DNA of 9,832 nucleotides, from assembly GCA_035416745.1 (NCBI GenBank), contig DAOLNV010000133.1, forward strand, positions 1 to 9,832. The letters are read 5' to 3'. Both the position numbers and the translations under genes were made by a program. Below the pieces are notes generated by a model that worked only from the letters and a program-made list of their open reading frames with translations, did not search any database and was not told the DNA's origin. Source of the stretch: Candidatus Hydrogenedentota bacterium (lineage in GTDB: Bacteria; Hydrogenedentota; Hydrogenedentia; Hydrogenedentales; SLHB01). Below, piece by piece: positions 1 through 6,466 of this stretch. Each line of letters begins with the position of its first letter. The first letter of the stretch is position 1.

Positions 1-1307
1 CCAAGTTGCGCACCGCATTCTGGGCAGACACGAGAGTCATCAACGATTTGCTTGCCACACTTCGAGCAGTACATTAACGCACTGGTTGCGTCCTCTTTGC
101 TTGGTGCCGGGGTGGTGATGCTCGTGGCGCTTGCCTTCGGGCGTGGCGGAGGTGCCCCCCCATCGGTGGGCTCGGGTTTTGGTTGCACAGGTTTGGGAAT
201 CGATTTGGCAGCGTTGGCTGTACTCTTTTTCTGCCCGCCCTTCGTGGGGATCATCGCCCCCAATACTGTTGCGTACTCGGACCGTTCCCACCAGACGGTC
301 TTGCAACGGCACTGCTCGGTCACGGCCTCCTTGAATCCCCTCAAGCGCGCGCTGCCGCCCACCAGGAGAACAGTCGGAGTCTCGATCTTCACTCGTTCCC
401 GGACCTTGTCCAGATAGGAACAGAGATTCTGGCAAGCCTGAGTGATGAAGCGACTCGCAACAATATCCGCGATGACCTCGCCAGGAATCTCGACCGGCAC
501 ATTCCCGACGCGCACCCTTCCTCCGTCTCCGGTGCGGGAATGCCTTTCCTTCAGTGCGCGGACTTGATCTCGGATTAAGCAACGCCGAGTCTCAAGTTCG
601 TTGCGGATCGAGGTGTCCGTGATGGCGTCATCGACCAGCGCGTAGATGGCTTCGTCTACGTCGAAACCCCCGACGCGGTTGTCGCCGCCCGGGGGTAGTT
701 CGGGGAGCAGTTCGAATCGTCCCCCTTCCGAACGGTGCAGGCATGCCCAGTCCAGTGTCCCGCCGCCACAATCCAAGACAACGACGAAATCCTCCGTGCC
801 GCCGAGTTCTGCGAGCCACGCTTGGGCTGCAGCCACGGGTTCGTCAACGAAGCGTATCCGCTCTTCATAGAATCCGGCATTGTGGGCCGCCTTTGCGAGG
901 ACTTCCCTGTCTGGCGGTCCGTACTGCGCGGGCACGGTAAGGAAGATACCTGTTGGCGCAGTTTCGCGGAAGCAAGCAACCTCGCTGGTCCGATTCCGAA
1001 GACCACAGAAGAGAATCGAAAGCAGTTCGGTCGGTGTTGCCTTCACGCGGTTGCCGGCACGAACCCACTGCTCGCGCAATTCGCGTTTCAGGGGTTTGGG
1101 CAGGAATGCCAGAGGGTCTGAATCAAGGTGCTCGACTGCATCGTCTCCGAACAGTCTGCGGCCGTCTTCACCAAGGAAGAACAAGGAGGGAATATAGGGC
1201 CGTTCATCCCGGCCAAGGCGCATGAGTTCAAGACTGTTGCGTGTAGTGTCGTGGTAGGCAACCTTCGTGCGCATGGTGCCAAAATCAAGGGCGATTGTGT
1301 CGTTCAT
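1..1307 (-). CDS. Hsp70/DnaK-type ATPase with C-terminal zinc ribbon (partial, runs off left edge)
   Basis: An Hsp70-type actin-fold ATPase; 435 residues are visible and the C-terminus lies outside the window. I translated it by hand from ATG 1307. Phosphate-1 motif is ALDFGTMRTKVAY (6-18), the connect region is FVDEPVAAA (153-161, E156 matching DnaK E171), phosphate-2 is VLDCGGGTLD (177-186), GGFDVDEA occurs at 213-220, and the adenosine motif is LLVGGSARLRGF (314-325). The nucleotide-binding domain ends near 355. No beta-sandwich substrate-binding domain follows; instead there is a Pro/Thr/Ser-rich linker (about 356-410) and a zinc ribbon with C414, C417, C428 and C431 (CxxC-x10-CxxC). GGAG lies 11 nt before the ATG, inside the end of the upstream GTPase gene, and the two genes are 5 bp apart. 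This is the last visible gene of the operon. By inference it is an ATP-driven regulator or chaperone for the two dynamins or their targets, not a general DnaK. The family call is firm; the role is unknown. Confidence 0.93.
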   Translation of the reverse strand, partial: MNDTIALDFGTMRTKVAYHDTTRNSLELMRLGRDERPYIPSLFFLGEDGRRLFGDDAVEHLDSDPLAFLPKPLKRELREQWVRAGNRVKATPTELLSILFCGLRNRTSEVACFRETAPTGIFLTVPAQYGPPDREVLAKAAHNAGFYEERIRFVDEPVAAAQAWLAELGGTEDFVVVLDCGGGTLDWACLHRSEGGRFELLPELPPGGDNRVGGFDVDEAIYALVDDAITDTSIRNELETRRCLIRDQVRALKERHSRTGDGGRVRVGNVPVEIPGEVIADIVASRFITQACQNLCSYLDKVRERVKIETPTVLLVGGSARLRGFKEAVTEQCRCKTVWWERSEYATVLGAMIPTKGGQKKSTANAAKSIPKPVQPKPEPTDGGAPPPRPKASATSITTPAPSKEDATSALMYCSKCGKQIVDDSRVCPECGAQL

Positions 1308-1312
1308 GCCTG

Positions 1313-3004
1313 TCAGTTCTCCAAATGGTTAAGAACAAGGTCCAGAACGTCGCAGGCATGGGCACACACGCTTTCCCTGTCGCCGTAGCCGCGTTGTTTC
1401 TGGAGGGACCAAAACGAAAACCGCTCCCGTGCGTTCACAAGCGCCGCGTCGGAGTCATCCGGTTTTCCAACTAAACCAAGGCGCGACCACAGGTCGGGGC
1501 CTGACTGGCCGAAGAGGCGGTCAAGTTCCGCCGCTTGATCTCGTGGGAATGTGTCTCTCAACTCTTCGAGGAGTTTTAGGGACTCTATGTCTGCGTCGAA
1601 AAGGTCAAAGTTCTTGGTGACACGGTACTTCAGAGCGTCCACTTCGCGCTGAATGTCCGTCATTGCCGCCATATCCCGTTCCACGACCGCTAGGGAATCA
1701 GTCACGTACTTCACGGCTTTCCGAAGCTCGGGGTCGGCTTCGGAAAGCGCGGCAATTGCTGAACGCGCTTCACGGCCTTGCGTCATGATGGCGGACTGCA
1801 AGTCCAGTTCCTGCCGAAGTGTCTGCAAGGCAATCGCACAGGGCTCCCAGGCTTTGCGGAGGATGGTGCTGGCCTTGATCAATCGCGCCCTTGAGAAGAA
1901 GTTCTGTTGAAGCAAGTCGCGGAGGGCCGGTATGCCGCTGGCTTCAAGCAAGCACTTTCGCAATGTGTCCCCGTCCGCAATGCCTCGTCGCCTTGCGAGT
2001 GAAATGCAGAGCGGCAGAATCTTCCAACTGATGGCCGACAACAACGCTTGGCGACCTTTCTGATCCACCGGAGCCGATGGGCATTCATCGCCGAAGTCCT
2101 GCTCCGACAAGAGGAGCGAGTCGAGCGCAGGAGTGCTCGCACTCGTTGCGAGATCTGCAACGCTCTGCCAGACGGTGACGGGCACTTCTGCGGCATGCCG
2201 GGCGAGGAGCCCGCTGGTGGGAACGACGGCGGCAACCTTTCCCTCCAGTTGGGTCTTGAGCATCTGGCATTTCTTTTGAACCTCTTCGAGGGGGTCGGGT
2301 TGAAGGTGCTCCCATTTCTGCACAACCGCGATGCTGTTATATGCAGATGCGCCTGGAAGTCGTGTCCGTTCTCCGAACAGTTGAAGCAAGTCTCTGTCGC
2401 TCTCTCTGCCAACGGGGTTGACAGCGTAGATAACGGCGTCGGCGCTCCCGCCATAGCGGAGGGTGTCTGCTTCAAGTTTGTCGGCCAGAAAACCCTGGGT
2501 TGCATCCTCATGTGTCTGAATGACGCTCCGCGTGCCAGGCGTGTCAACGACATTGGCCATGCGGAGGAAATCGGTGTCGGCAAAGAAGTCCAGACAGCAG
2601 GTCCTCGTGGCGTTTGCCTCCGTGCCGATCCAGTCCCCGACCCGGTCGAGTGGCACGTCGGCAGTGCTGCCATCCATCCAGTGGACTCTGAACCCTTTAC
2701 ACTGACTGCCCTGTCCGTACCGAAACCAGTTGATTGTTGCCGTCGTCTCCGTGACCCCGGTTGGGGCCAGATCCTTCCCTATCAGGGCATTCAGGAGCGT
2801 GGACTTACCGACGCGCATTTGCCCGACGATAGCAACCGTGAAGCGCATATCCAGCGACTCGATCAGTCGAAGTCGCTGGAGCGCGAAGGCAATATGAGCG
2901 GTTGACCGATGCCGGAGCAGATATTCAGGCATCGCTGTGGAGAATCGCTTTACGACCTCCTCAAACTGCTCATAGGAAAAGGCTATCTCAGATTGCTGCG
3001 GCAT
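1313..3004 (-). CDS. Dynamin-family GTPase, soluble-type partner (IniC-like)
   Basis: A 563-aa large GTPase of the bacterial dynamin-like type. The G domain shows G1 GQMRVGKST (61-69), a Thr-rich G2 region TGVTETTAT (82-90), G3 DTPG (154-157) and a possible G5 at PTSG (262-265). The expected G4 N/TKxD reads VQKWE (228-232), so guanine recognition may be altered. The remaining ~300 residues look alpha-helical with heptad-like stretches (e.g. 400-480), as in dynamin neck/trunk bundles. I see no hydrophobic segment long enough to enter a membrane. The ATG at 3004 has GAGG about 6 nt upstream, and the gap to the preceding dynamin gene is 8 bp. Bacterial dynamins often come as unequal pairs in one operon; by general architecture this one resembles mycobacterial IniC and its neighbour resembles IniA. 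Inferred role: regulatory or tethering subunit of a heteromeric membrane-remodelling GTPase. The fold is secure; the orthology is inferred. Confidence 0.9.
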   Translation of the reverse strand: MPQQSEIAFSYEQFEEVVKRFSTAMPEYLLRHRSTAHIAFALQRLRLIESLDMRFTVAIVGQMRVGKSTLLNALIGKDLAPTGVTETTATINWFRYGQGSQCKGFRVHWMDGSTADVPLDRVGDWIGTEANATRTCCLDFFADTDFLRMANVVDTPGTRSVIQTHEDATQGFLADKLEADTLRYGGSADAVIYAVNPVGRESDRDLLQLFGERTRLPGASAYNSIAVVQKWEHLQPDPLEEVQKKCQMLKTQLEGKVAAVVPTSGLLARHAAEVPVTVWQSVADLATSASTPALDSLLLSEQDFGDECPSAPVDQKGRQALLSAISWKILPLCISLARRRGIADGDTLRKCLLEASGIPALRDLLQQNFFSRARLIKASTILRKAWEPCAIALQTLRQELDLQSAIMTQGREARSAIAALSEADPELRKAVKYVTDSLAVVERDMAAMTDIQREVDALKYRVTKNFDLFDADIESLKLLEELRDTFPRDQAAELDRLFGQSGPDLWSRLGLVGKPDDSDAALVNARERFSFWSLQKQRGYGDRESVCAHACDVLDLVLNHLEN

Positions 3005-3012
3005 CGCGTCCC

Positions 3013-4911
3013 TCAGGCTTTCTCCGGCTCAGATGTCGCAAGGCGCGCAAGCATGCGGAGCACGCCGTCGGTCCGATCCAAGGCTTGCTTCAGAACCTCA
3101 GCCTTCACCTTCGACTCCTCTCGCGAGCGCTGGCGCTGATCCGCGATGGACTGCACTTTGTCGGCAATTTCCTTCTCGACTTCACCGGTTGCTCTCTGCA
3201 ACGCATTGCGCACACCCTTCTCATAGTCGGCGGCAATGCTCTCAAACTGCCGCATGGCTTGCCCTTGGGCTTTCCGCACCGTATCCGACAAAACACTCTG
3301 AAGTTTCGCCACGGCCTCTTCTTGGCGACGGCCCTTCAGACTGTCACTGGCTTTCCACCCCCCAACGGCCATGCCGATCAAGGGAGCTATCCCAGCAGCG
3401 GCAGCCAGAGGAGGAAAGACCATTCCGATCAGTCCTACTCCTATGTTTGCCATCATTGCGCCTGCCATGCCGCCATAGAGTGTGTTACGCGCCTCCTCAA
3501 AACCGCTGAACTTCATATTGAGGGTGTCAACGTGACCCCGCGCAATCCCAGATATTGGGGTTTGTATCTGCACCGGCAGGCTTCTCCCGATTGCGGCAGA
3601 GAAGTCATTAACAGCCGTATGCATCTGGTCGTTGTACTGGCCTTGGACATCGAGCACGATCTGGGAGCATCGGTCCACACATGCCGCAAGAACAGCATCC
3701 GCCTTTTCGTTGGCCTGTCGAGGATCGAAGTTTGTGCCTCGAATCTGCCCGATGATCTCCGCAACCAGCGGGCTGTAGGGCGAGGGGTCGAGTTGTTCCT
3801 GCAGTGACTCCCGGGTCTTTCGCTTAATCTCGGCTGCCTTGTCCTGAAAAGCGGAGACCGCACCTTGGAATTCCGTCGTTTTCCATTGATCATACTTAGC
3901 CTTGGTCTCAACAAAGGAGCGCTCCAGAGCGTCAAGCCCCTCCTTGGTCTCAGTCGCGACGATGTGTAAAGAATCGCTCAGCTTGCGATGTATTCCCGTG
4001 GCTTCAACTGAGAGCGTCGAAAGCAGGCGACGCCCCATTTGGTCTTCCTTCTTTGCCATGAGCTTGTTATATAGGAAGCAAAGCAGTGTCGAATAGCCGC
4101 TTCGTTCCAGATGTTTCGCCGAGTGGTTCGCGTCGGCCGCGAACTTGAGTTTCGCGCTGACTGGGAAATAGATAATCTTCTCTGCGGGGACGCCCAGTTT
4201 CTCAGATAGAACGGTGAGATTGCGTTCGCTCCACTTCTTCCACTGGGTCTCCTCAACAAGATCTATCTTTGTCTGCACGAAGAAAATAAGTGGATTACGC
4301 TCGCGGAGCTTGAGAAGCATCTCCACCTCCGCCTGACTGATAACAGCTTCGACGGAGTCCAGGACAAAGAAGATGGCATCGGCGTTGGGCACATAGCGCC
4401 ACGTTATGTCGCGATGCTTCTGGAACAGCCCGCCGAGTCCGGGGGTGTCGATGATCGCAACCCCATCCTTCAGAAGGGGATGTGGTAACTGGATGCCAAT
4501 GAAATCAACCTTCTTGCAGTTGTTGGGGTTGCCGGTCTCGGTGCCATACTCGGCCAGTTGATCCGGCGAGATCTCGATAGGAGGGGGAACTGCATCTGGT
4601 CCATCGCCCTCATTTGAAAAACGAAACACCTTTGTTTTCTTTGGCTCGCCATATATCAACTTGTAAACGGTGGATGTTGCCACGTCGCTTGCTGTCGGCA
4701 AAAGATCCTTCTCCCCCAGCAACGCATTGATGAAAGAAGACTTTCCTTTCTTGACTTCGCCAACAACAACAATTCTGAAAAGGCCAAGCCGGTATTGGGC
4801 GAGTTGTGTCTGGACGTGTTCAAATGCATTGACGTCCTTAACGTCTGCCGCAAGCTCGATAAACTTGCCCGCTACGTCTAGCACTTGTTGTTTCTTTATG
4901 AGGTTGGGCAT
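3013..4911 (-). CDS. Dynamin-like GTPase with membrane paddle (IniA/BDLP-like)
   Basis: A 632-aa bacterial dynamin-like protein. G1 is GEVKKGKSS (51-59), G2 Thr lies in ATSTV (78-82), G3 is DTPGLGG (155-161), G4 TKID (214-217) and G5 VSAK (251-254), so all GTPase motifs are intact. Long helical regions follow (about 300-475). A Gly/Ala/Met-rich hydrophobic stretch at about 478-519, containing a Pro-Pro turn at 500-501, looks like the membrane-inserting paddle or hairpin of BDLPs. A charged coiled-coil-like helix (525-615) closes the trunk. The length is close to mycobacterial IniA (about 640 aa). The ATG at 4911 is preceded by AGGGG with 6 nt spacing; the gap to the peptidase gene upstream is 11 bp. 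Known family members bind, tubulate or fuse/sever membranes upon GTP-driven assembly. Inferred role: the membrane-acting subunit of this operon, at the inner face of the cell membrane, working with the second dynamin. Confidence 0.93.
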   Translation of the reverse strand: MPNLIKKQQVLDVAGKFIELAADVKDVNAFEHVQTQLAQYRLGLFRIVVVGEVKKGKSSFINALLGEKDLLPTASDVATSTVYKLIYGEPKKTKVFRFSNEGDGPDAVPPPIEISPDQLAEYGTETGNPNNCKKVDFIGIQLPHPLLKDGVAIIDTPGLGGLFQKHRDITWRYVPNADAIFFVLDSVEAVISQAEVEMLLKLRERNPLIFFVQTKIDLVEETQWKKWSERNLTVLSEKLGVPAEKIIYFPVSAKLKFAADANHSAKHLERSGYSTLLCFLYNKLMAKKEDQMGRRLLSTLSVEATGIHRKLSDSLHIVATETKEGLDALERSFVETKAKYDQWKTTEFQGAVSAFQDKAAEIKRKTRESLQEQLDPSPYSPLVAEIIGQIRGTNFDPRQANEKADAVLAACVDRCSQIVLDVQGQYNDQMHTAVNDFSAAIGRSLPVQIQTPISGIARGHVDTLNMKFSGFEEARNTLYGGMAGAMMANIGVGLIGMVFPPLAAAAGIAPLIGMAVGGWKASDSLKGRRQEEAVAKLQSVLSDTVRKAQGQAMRQFESIAADYEKGVRNALQRATGEVEKEIADKVQSIADQRQRSREESKVKAEVLKQALDRTDGVLRMLARLATSEPEKA

Positions 4912-4922
4912 TGTACACCCCT

Positions 4923-6044
4923 TTAGATGACGCGGAATAGCGTGTCAGTTGACGACTCGTTTAGCGATGCCATTGGGTTCTTTGGCAGATTGGCAACAAA
5001 GGAGCGAACGGCGGCGTCCGTAAAAATGGCTGGAACCTCGAAAGGAGATATCTGTGTCGAATCGTCCATTCGGTCCTGCAGGTGGTCGCTAAAATCGGCG
5101 TAGAACCTGCCGAAATAACTGGATAGTCCCGAAAAGGCCCCTTCAGATTGATCAAAGCCCTGCTGTGATGCGAGGGCCATGTCAGATGGTGCGTCGTCTG
5201 TGGCCACGTAGAAGAACCCAGAATCCTGCCACGCGTCTTTGAACATGGCAAGGTCGTATGCTTTTCCGGCTCCTGAAGTATCGCCGGAGTCATTCACAAT
5301 GACCTTGGGGTTTGCGGGATCGCTCATGTCCACACCGGTGACCCATATGGCATGATCGGCCGATTGGTTAAAGAAGTCCTCCAGTGGAAAATCGTTTCTC
5401 CAAACCTCGCCCGAATCGACCCCGACGATCACCTTGCGGCCCTGAGCCAGCTCTGCCATAAGCTCCTCAATAGTCGCCCCTGTCCTGGCATGACACGGAA
5501 TGCCATAGAGTTCGAGAAGGTTGCCGACATCGTGAGGCGACATTCCGCCGTCTGTAAGCCATCCATTAACGGTGGCGGCATATACCAGCTGAGCCTCTGA
5601 CACGGACTGACCAGTGAAGGCTTCAATTATGCCCCGCTGCGCTTGAATGGCGCAGGTGAATTCCGTGGTCTGTGGCTGCCAGTACTGCGCGTCGTGTTCG
5701 GGCGTTCCCACTAAAGCGTCTGCATTGAAGTCGTCGGATCGGGCGCTCCACGGGAGGCGGATGTCATCAAGACTAAAGGACAGATCGTCCAGAATGCTTC
5801 CCATGTCGTCCTGTGGGCTGCCAGACGCACCGAATTTGTGAATATCGAAGCCTCCAGGAGTTACGTTACTTTTGAGTATGTTGAACAGGAGTTTGCCTTC
5901 GTCATAGACGTTCCATCCTGTCCCGGGGTGGTTGATGTCTGGAACCATAGTCGCCCCTAAAGTTTCGTCGGTACCGGCAACATCAAGCGTCGGCTGGGCA
6001 CCAATTTCGTCACAGTCCGGCATGGCATAGGCTTCGTCATTCAT
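4923..6044 (-). CDS. C39-like papain-fold cysteine peptidase, cytoplasmic
   Basis: A 373-aa protein and first gene of the operon. The open frame continues upstream to 6200, but ATG 6044 is chosen because GGGAGG sits 6 nt before it and the upstream extension is Arg/Cys-rich with no ribosome binding site. The core (about 118-285) has the layout of C39-type peptidases: an oxyanion Gln-Cys pair in QTTEFTC (Q125, C131), a helical segment SEAQLVYAATVNGWLTDGG, then DHAIWVTGVD (H231) and VIVNDSGD (N251/D252). A complete Gln/Cys/His/Asn-Asp set is therefore present. There is no signal peptide, transmembrane segment or attached ABC transporter, so it is not a bacteriocin-exporting C39 protein. An acidic ~115-residue N-terminal region and a ~90-residue C-terminal tail flank the core and match nothing I recognise. 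It may process a partner or a cell target when the dynamin/Hsp70 module fires; that role is inferred. A non-proteolytic amidohydrolase of the same fold is the main alternative. Confidence 0.85.
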   Translation of the reverse strand: MNDEAYAMPDCDEIGAQPTLDVAGTDETLGATMVPDINHPGTGWNVYDEGKLLFNILKSNVTPGGFDIHKFGASGSPQDDMGSILDDLSFSLDDIRLPWSARSDDFNADALVGTPEHDAQYWQPQTTEFTCAIQAQRGIIEAFTGQSVSEAQLVYAATVNGWLTDGGMSPHDVGNLLELYGIPCHARTGATIEELMAELAQGRKVIVGVDSGEVWRNDFPLEDFFNQSADHAIWVTGVDMSDPANPKVIVNDSGDTSGAGKAYDLAMFKDAWQDSGFFYVATDDAPSDMALASQQGFDQSEGAFSGLSSYFGRFYADFSDHLQDRMDDSTQISPFEVPAIFTDAAVRSFVANLPKNPMASLNESSTDTLFRVI

Positions 6045-6050
6045 CGCAAA

Positions 6051-6056
6051 CCTCCC
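6051..6056 (-). promoter_or_regulatory. Strong ribosome binding site fixing the C39 peptidase start
   Basis: On the minus strand GGGAGG lies 6 nt before ATG 6044. It is the best Shine-Dalgarno in the operon and decides the start against the longer open frame that begins at 6200. Confidence 0.8.
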
Positions 6057-6070
6057 TTTGTCAGCCTCTA

Positions 6071-6101
6071 CGTTCCCGCAGACGCGAATCTGACAGGAAC
6101 G
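6071..6101 (-). promoter_or_regulatory. Hairpin in the leader of the C39/dynamin/Hsp70 operon
   Basis: CGTTCC (6071-6076) pairs with GGAACG (6096-6101), and CAGA (6079-6082) with TCTG (6089-6092). With one G-U pair and a one-base bulge this makes a stem of about 12 bp ending 27 nt from the operon start codon. It would fold in the 5' leader if transcription starts upstream. The A9 run beside it lies on the wrong side for a terminator of the minus-strand transcript. An attenuator or protein-binding leader element is possible. Confidence 0.45.
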
Positions 6102-6147
6102 CAAAAAAAAATGAGGGACGCGGACATTCAACCCCGCACCCCTCCCG

Positions 6148-6163
6148 TAGGCCCGGCAAGGCC
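6148..6163 (+). repeat. 16-bp direct repeat, copy 1
   Basis: TAGGCCCGGCAAGGCC, identical by eye to 7491-7506. The two copies bracket the DUF3150-like gene: this one lies in its upstream region and abuts the base of the long hairpin starting at 6164. Confidence 0.7.
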
Positions 6164-6236
6164 AGTAAGACAGACGCAAAGCGGAAGCCGCGCCCCTCAA
6201 AGGGGTCGCGACCTCGCTGAAAGCATCCGTCTTACT
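6164..6236 (+). ncRNA. Possible structured RNA or origin-like hairpin
   Basis: AGTAAGAC (6164-6171) is complementary to GTCTTACT (6229-6236). The pairing continues inward with two mismatches (GA/TC, GC/GC), so that a long closing stem encloses the whole 73-nt element. Inside are the small hairpin GCGG-AAG-CCGC (6181-6191) and, partly overlapping it, a strong hairpin CGCGCCCCT / AGGGG-T-CGCG (6189-6210) with loop CAA. I do not recognise a known RNA family. It could be a leader RNA, a small RNA, or a DNA-level structure such as an oriT or replication site. The complementarity is seen; any function is inferred. Confidence 0.35.
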
Positions 6237-6269
6237 CTTGACAACTTGCCGGTTTACGGGAGAGACGGC

Positions 6270-6288
6270 TTTCTGCGAGAAGCAGAAA
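6270..6288. repeat. Inverted repeat, 7-bp perfect stem
   Basis: TTTCTGC-GAGAA-GCAGAAA forms a perfect 7-bp stem with a 5-nt loop upstream of the DUF3150-like gene. It could be a transcript hairpin or an operator; there is no T-tract after it. Confidence 0.5.
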
Positions 6289-6310
6289 ACAAGATTATGT
6301 CAGCGCTCTA

Positions 6311-6326
6311 AACTGTCGTAACAGTT
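6311..6326. promoter_or_regulatory. Operator-like palindrome AACTGT-N4-ACAGTT
   Basis: A perfect 6+6 bp inverted repeat with a 4-bp spacer (CGTA), about 140 bp before the plus-strand ATG. Its length and symmetry fit a dimeric helix-turn-helix repressor site. It is not a standard proteobacterial LexA box, because the CTGT and ACAG half-sites are 4 rather than 8 bp apart. Confidence 0.4.
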
Positions 6327-6334
6327 CCTCCTAT

Positions 6335-6352
6335 GGGGCGCACACGCGCCCC
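6335..6352. repeat. GC-rich hairpin, 7-bp perfect stem
   Basis: GGGGCGC-ACAC-GCGCCCC, a perfect 7-bp stem with a 4-nt loop starting 8 bp after the AACTGT palindrome. It is a very stable hairpin with no T-tract downstream, so a leader or pause structure is more likely than a classical terminator. Confidence 0.5.
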
Positions 6353-6382
6353 GCAGTCATGAACGAGAATATACGCTCTTCC

Positions 6383-6409
6383 GCGAAAAATGGGAAGCCC
6401 GTTTTTCGC
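6383..6409. other. Long palindrome/terminator-like hairpin before DUF3150-like gene
   Basis: GCGAAAAA (6383-6390) pairs with TTTTTCGC (6402-6409); a T-G wobble and GGG/CCC with loop AAG continue the stem to 12 bp. The A-tract, G/C core and T-tract, followed by TATTTT, fit a bidirectional intrinsic terminator, which would insulate the gene at 6467 or act as an attenuator in its leader. The G/C core is short, and an operator is an alternative. Confidence 0.4.
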
Positions 6410-6466
6410 TATTTTCCACTGACTTAACCCACGGCAGAATCTGCCTAAAACGAAAGGAACAAGACC

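Larger units (their letters stand above)
6045..6466. other. Divergent 422-bp intergenic region rich in inverted repeats
   Basis: No convincing gene lies between the C39 peptidase start (6044, minus) and the DUF3150-like start (6467, plus). It must hold the promoters of both divergent transcription units, but I see no clear -35/-10 pair: TTGACA at 6238-6243 has no matching -10. The region holds at least seven inverted repeats, listed separately where strong, plus the 9-A tract 6103-6111. Small hairpins not listed separately are GCGG-AAG-CCGC at 6181-6191 and GGCAGA-A-TCTGCC at 6433-6445. The latter lies just before the ribosome binding site of the plus-strand gene and could be an operator. A 66-codon open frame (6111-6311) lacks a ribosome binding site and is overprinted by the hairpins, so I do not call it. 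Confidence 0.7.

Noticed and set aside
40..582. 180-codon minus-strand open frame
   Set aside because: Out-of-frame shadow of the Hsp70 gene, which reads through this stretch on the same strand with intact motifs.
2048..2905. 285-codon plus-strand open frame
   Set aside because: It lies opposite the second dynamin gene, whose GTPase motifs are clear; the translation has no recognisable domain and no ribosome binding site.
2902..3807. 301-codon plus-strand open frame
   Set aside because: Antisense of the large dynamin gene; composition is His/Arg/Leu-rich shadow sequence.
6071..6111. Hairpin followed by nine A residues, resembling a terminator
   Set aside because: On the plus strand the tail is A, not T, and on the minus strand the T-run precedes the hairpin, so it is not a terminator in either direction.
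6238..6243. TTGACA, a consensus -35 box
   Set aside because: No -10-like hexamer at 16-18 bp downstream, so I do not call a promoter.
6111..6311. 66-codon plus-strand open frame in the intergenic region
   Set aside because: No Shine-Dalgarno before the ATG (it follows an A-run), and it coincides with several hairpins; a structured non-coding region explains it better.
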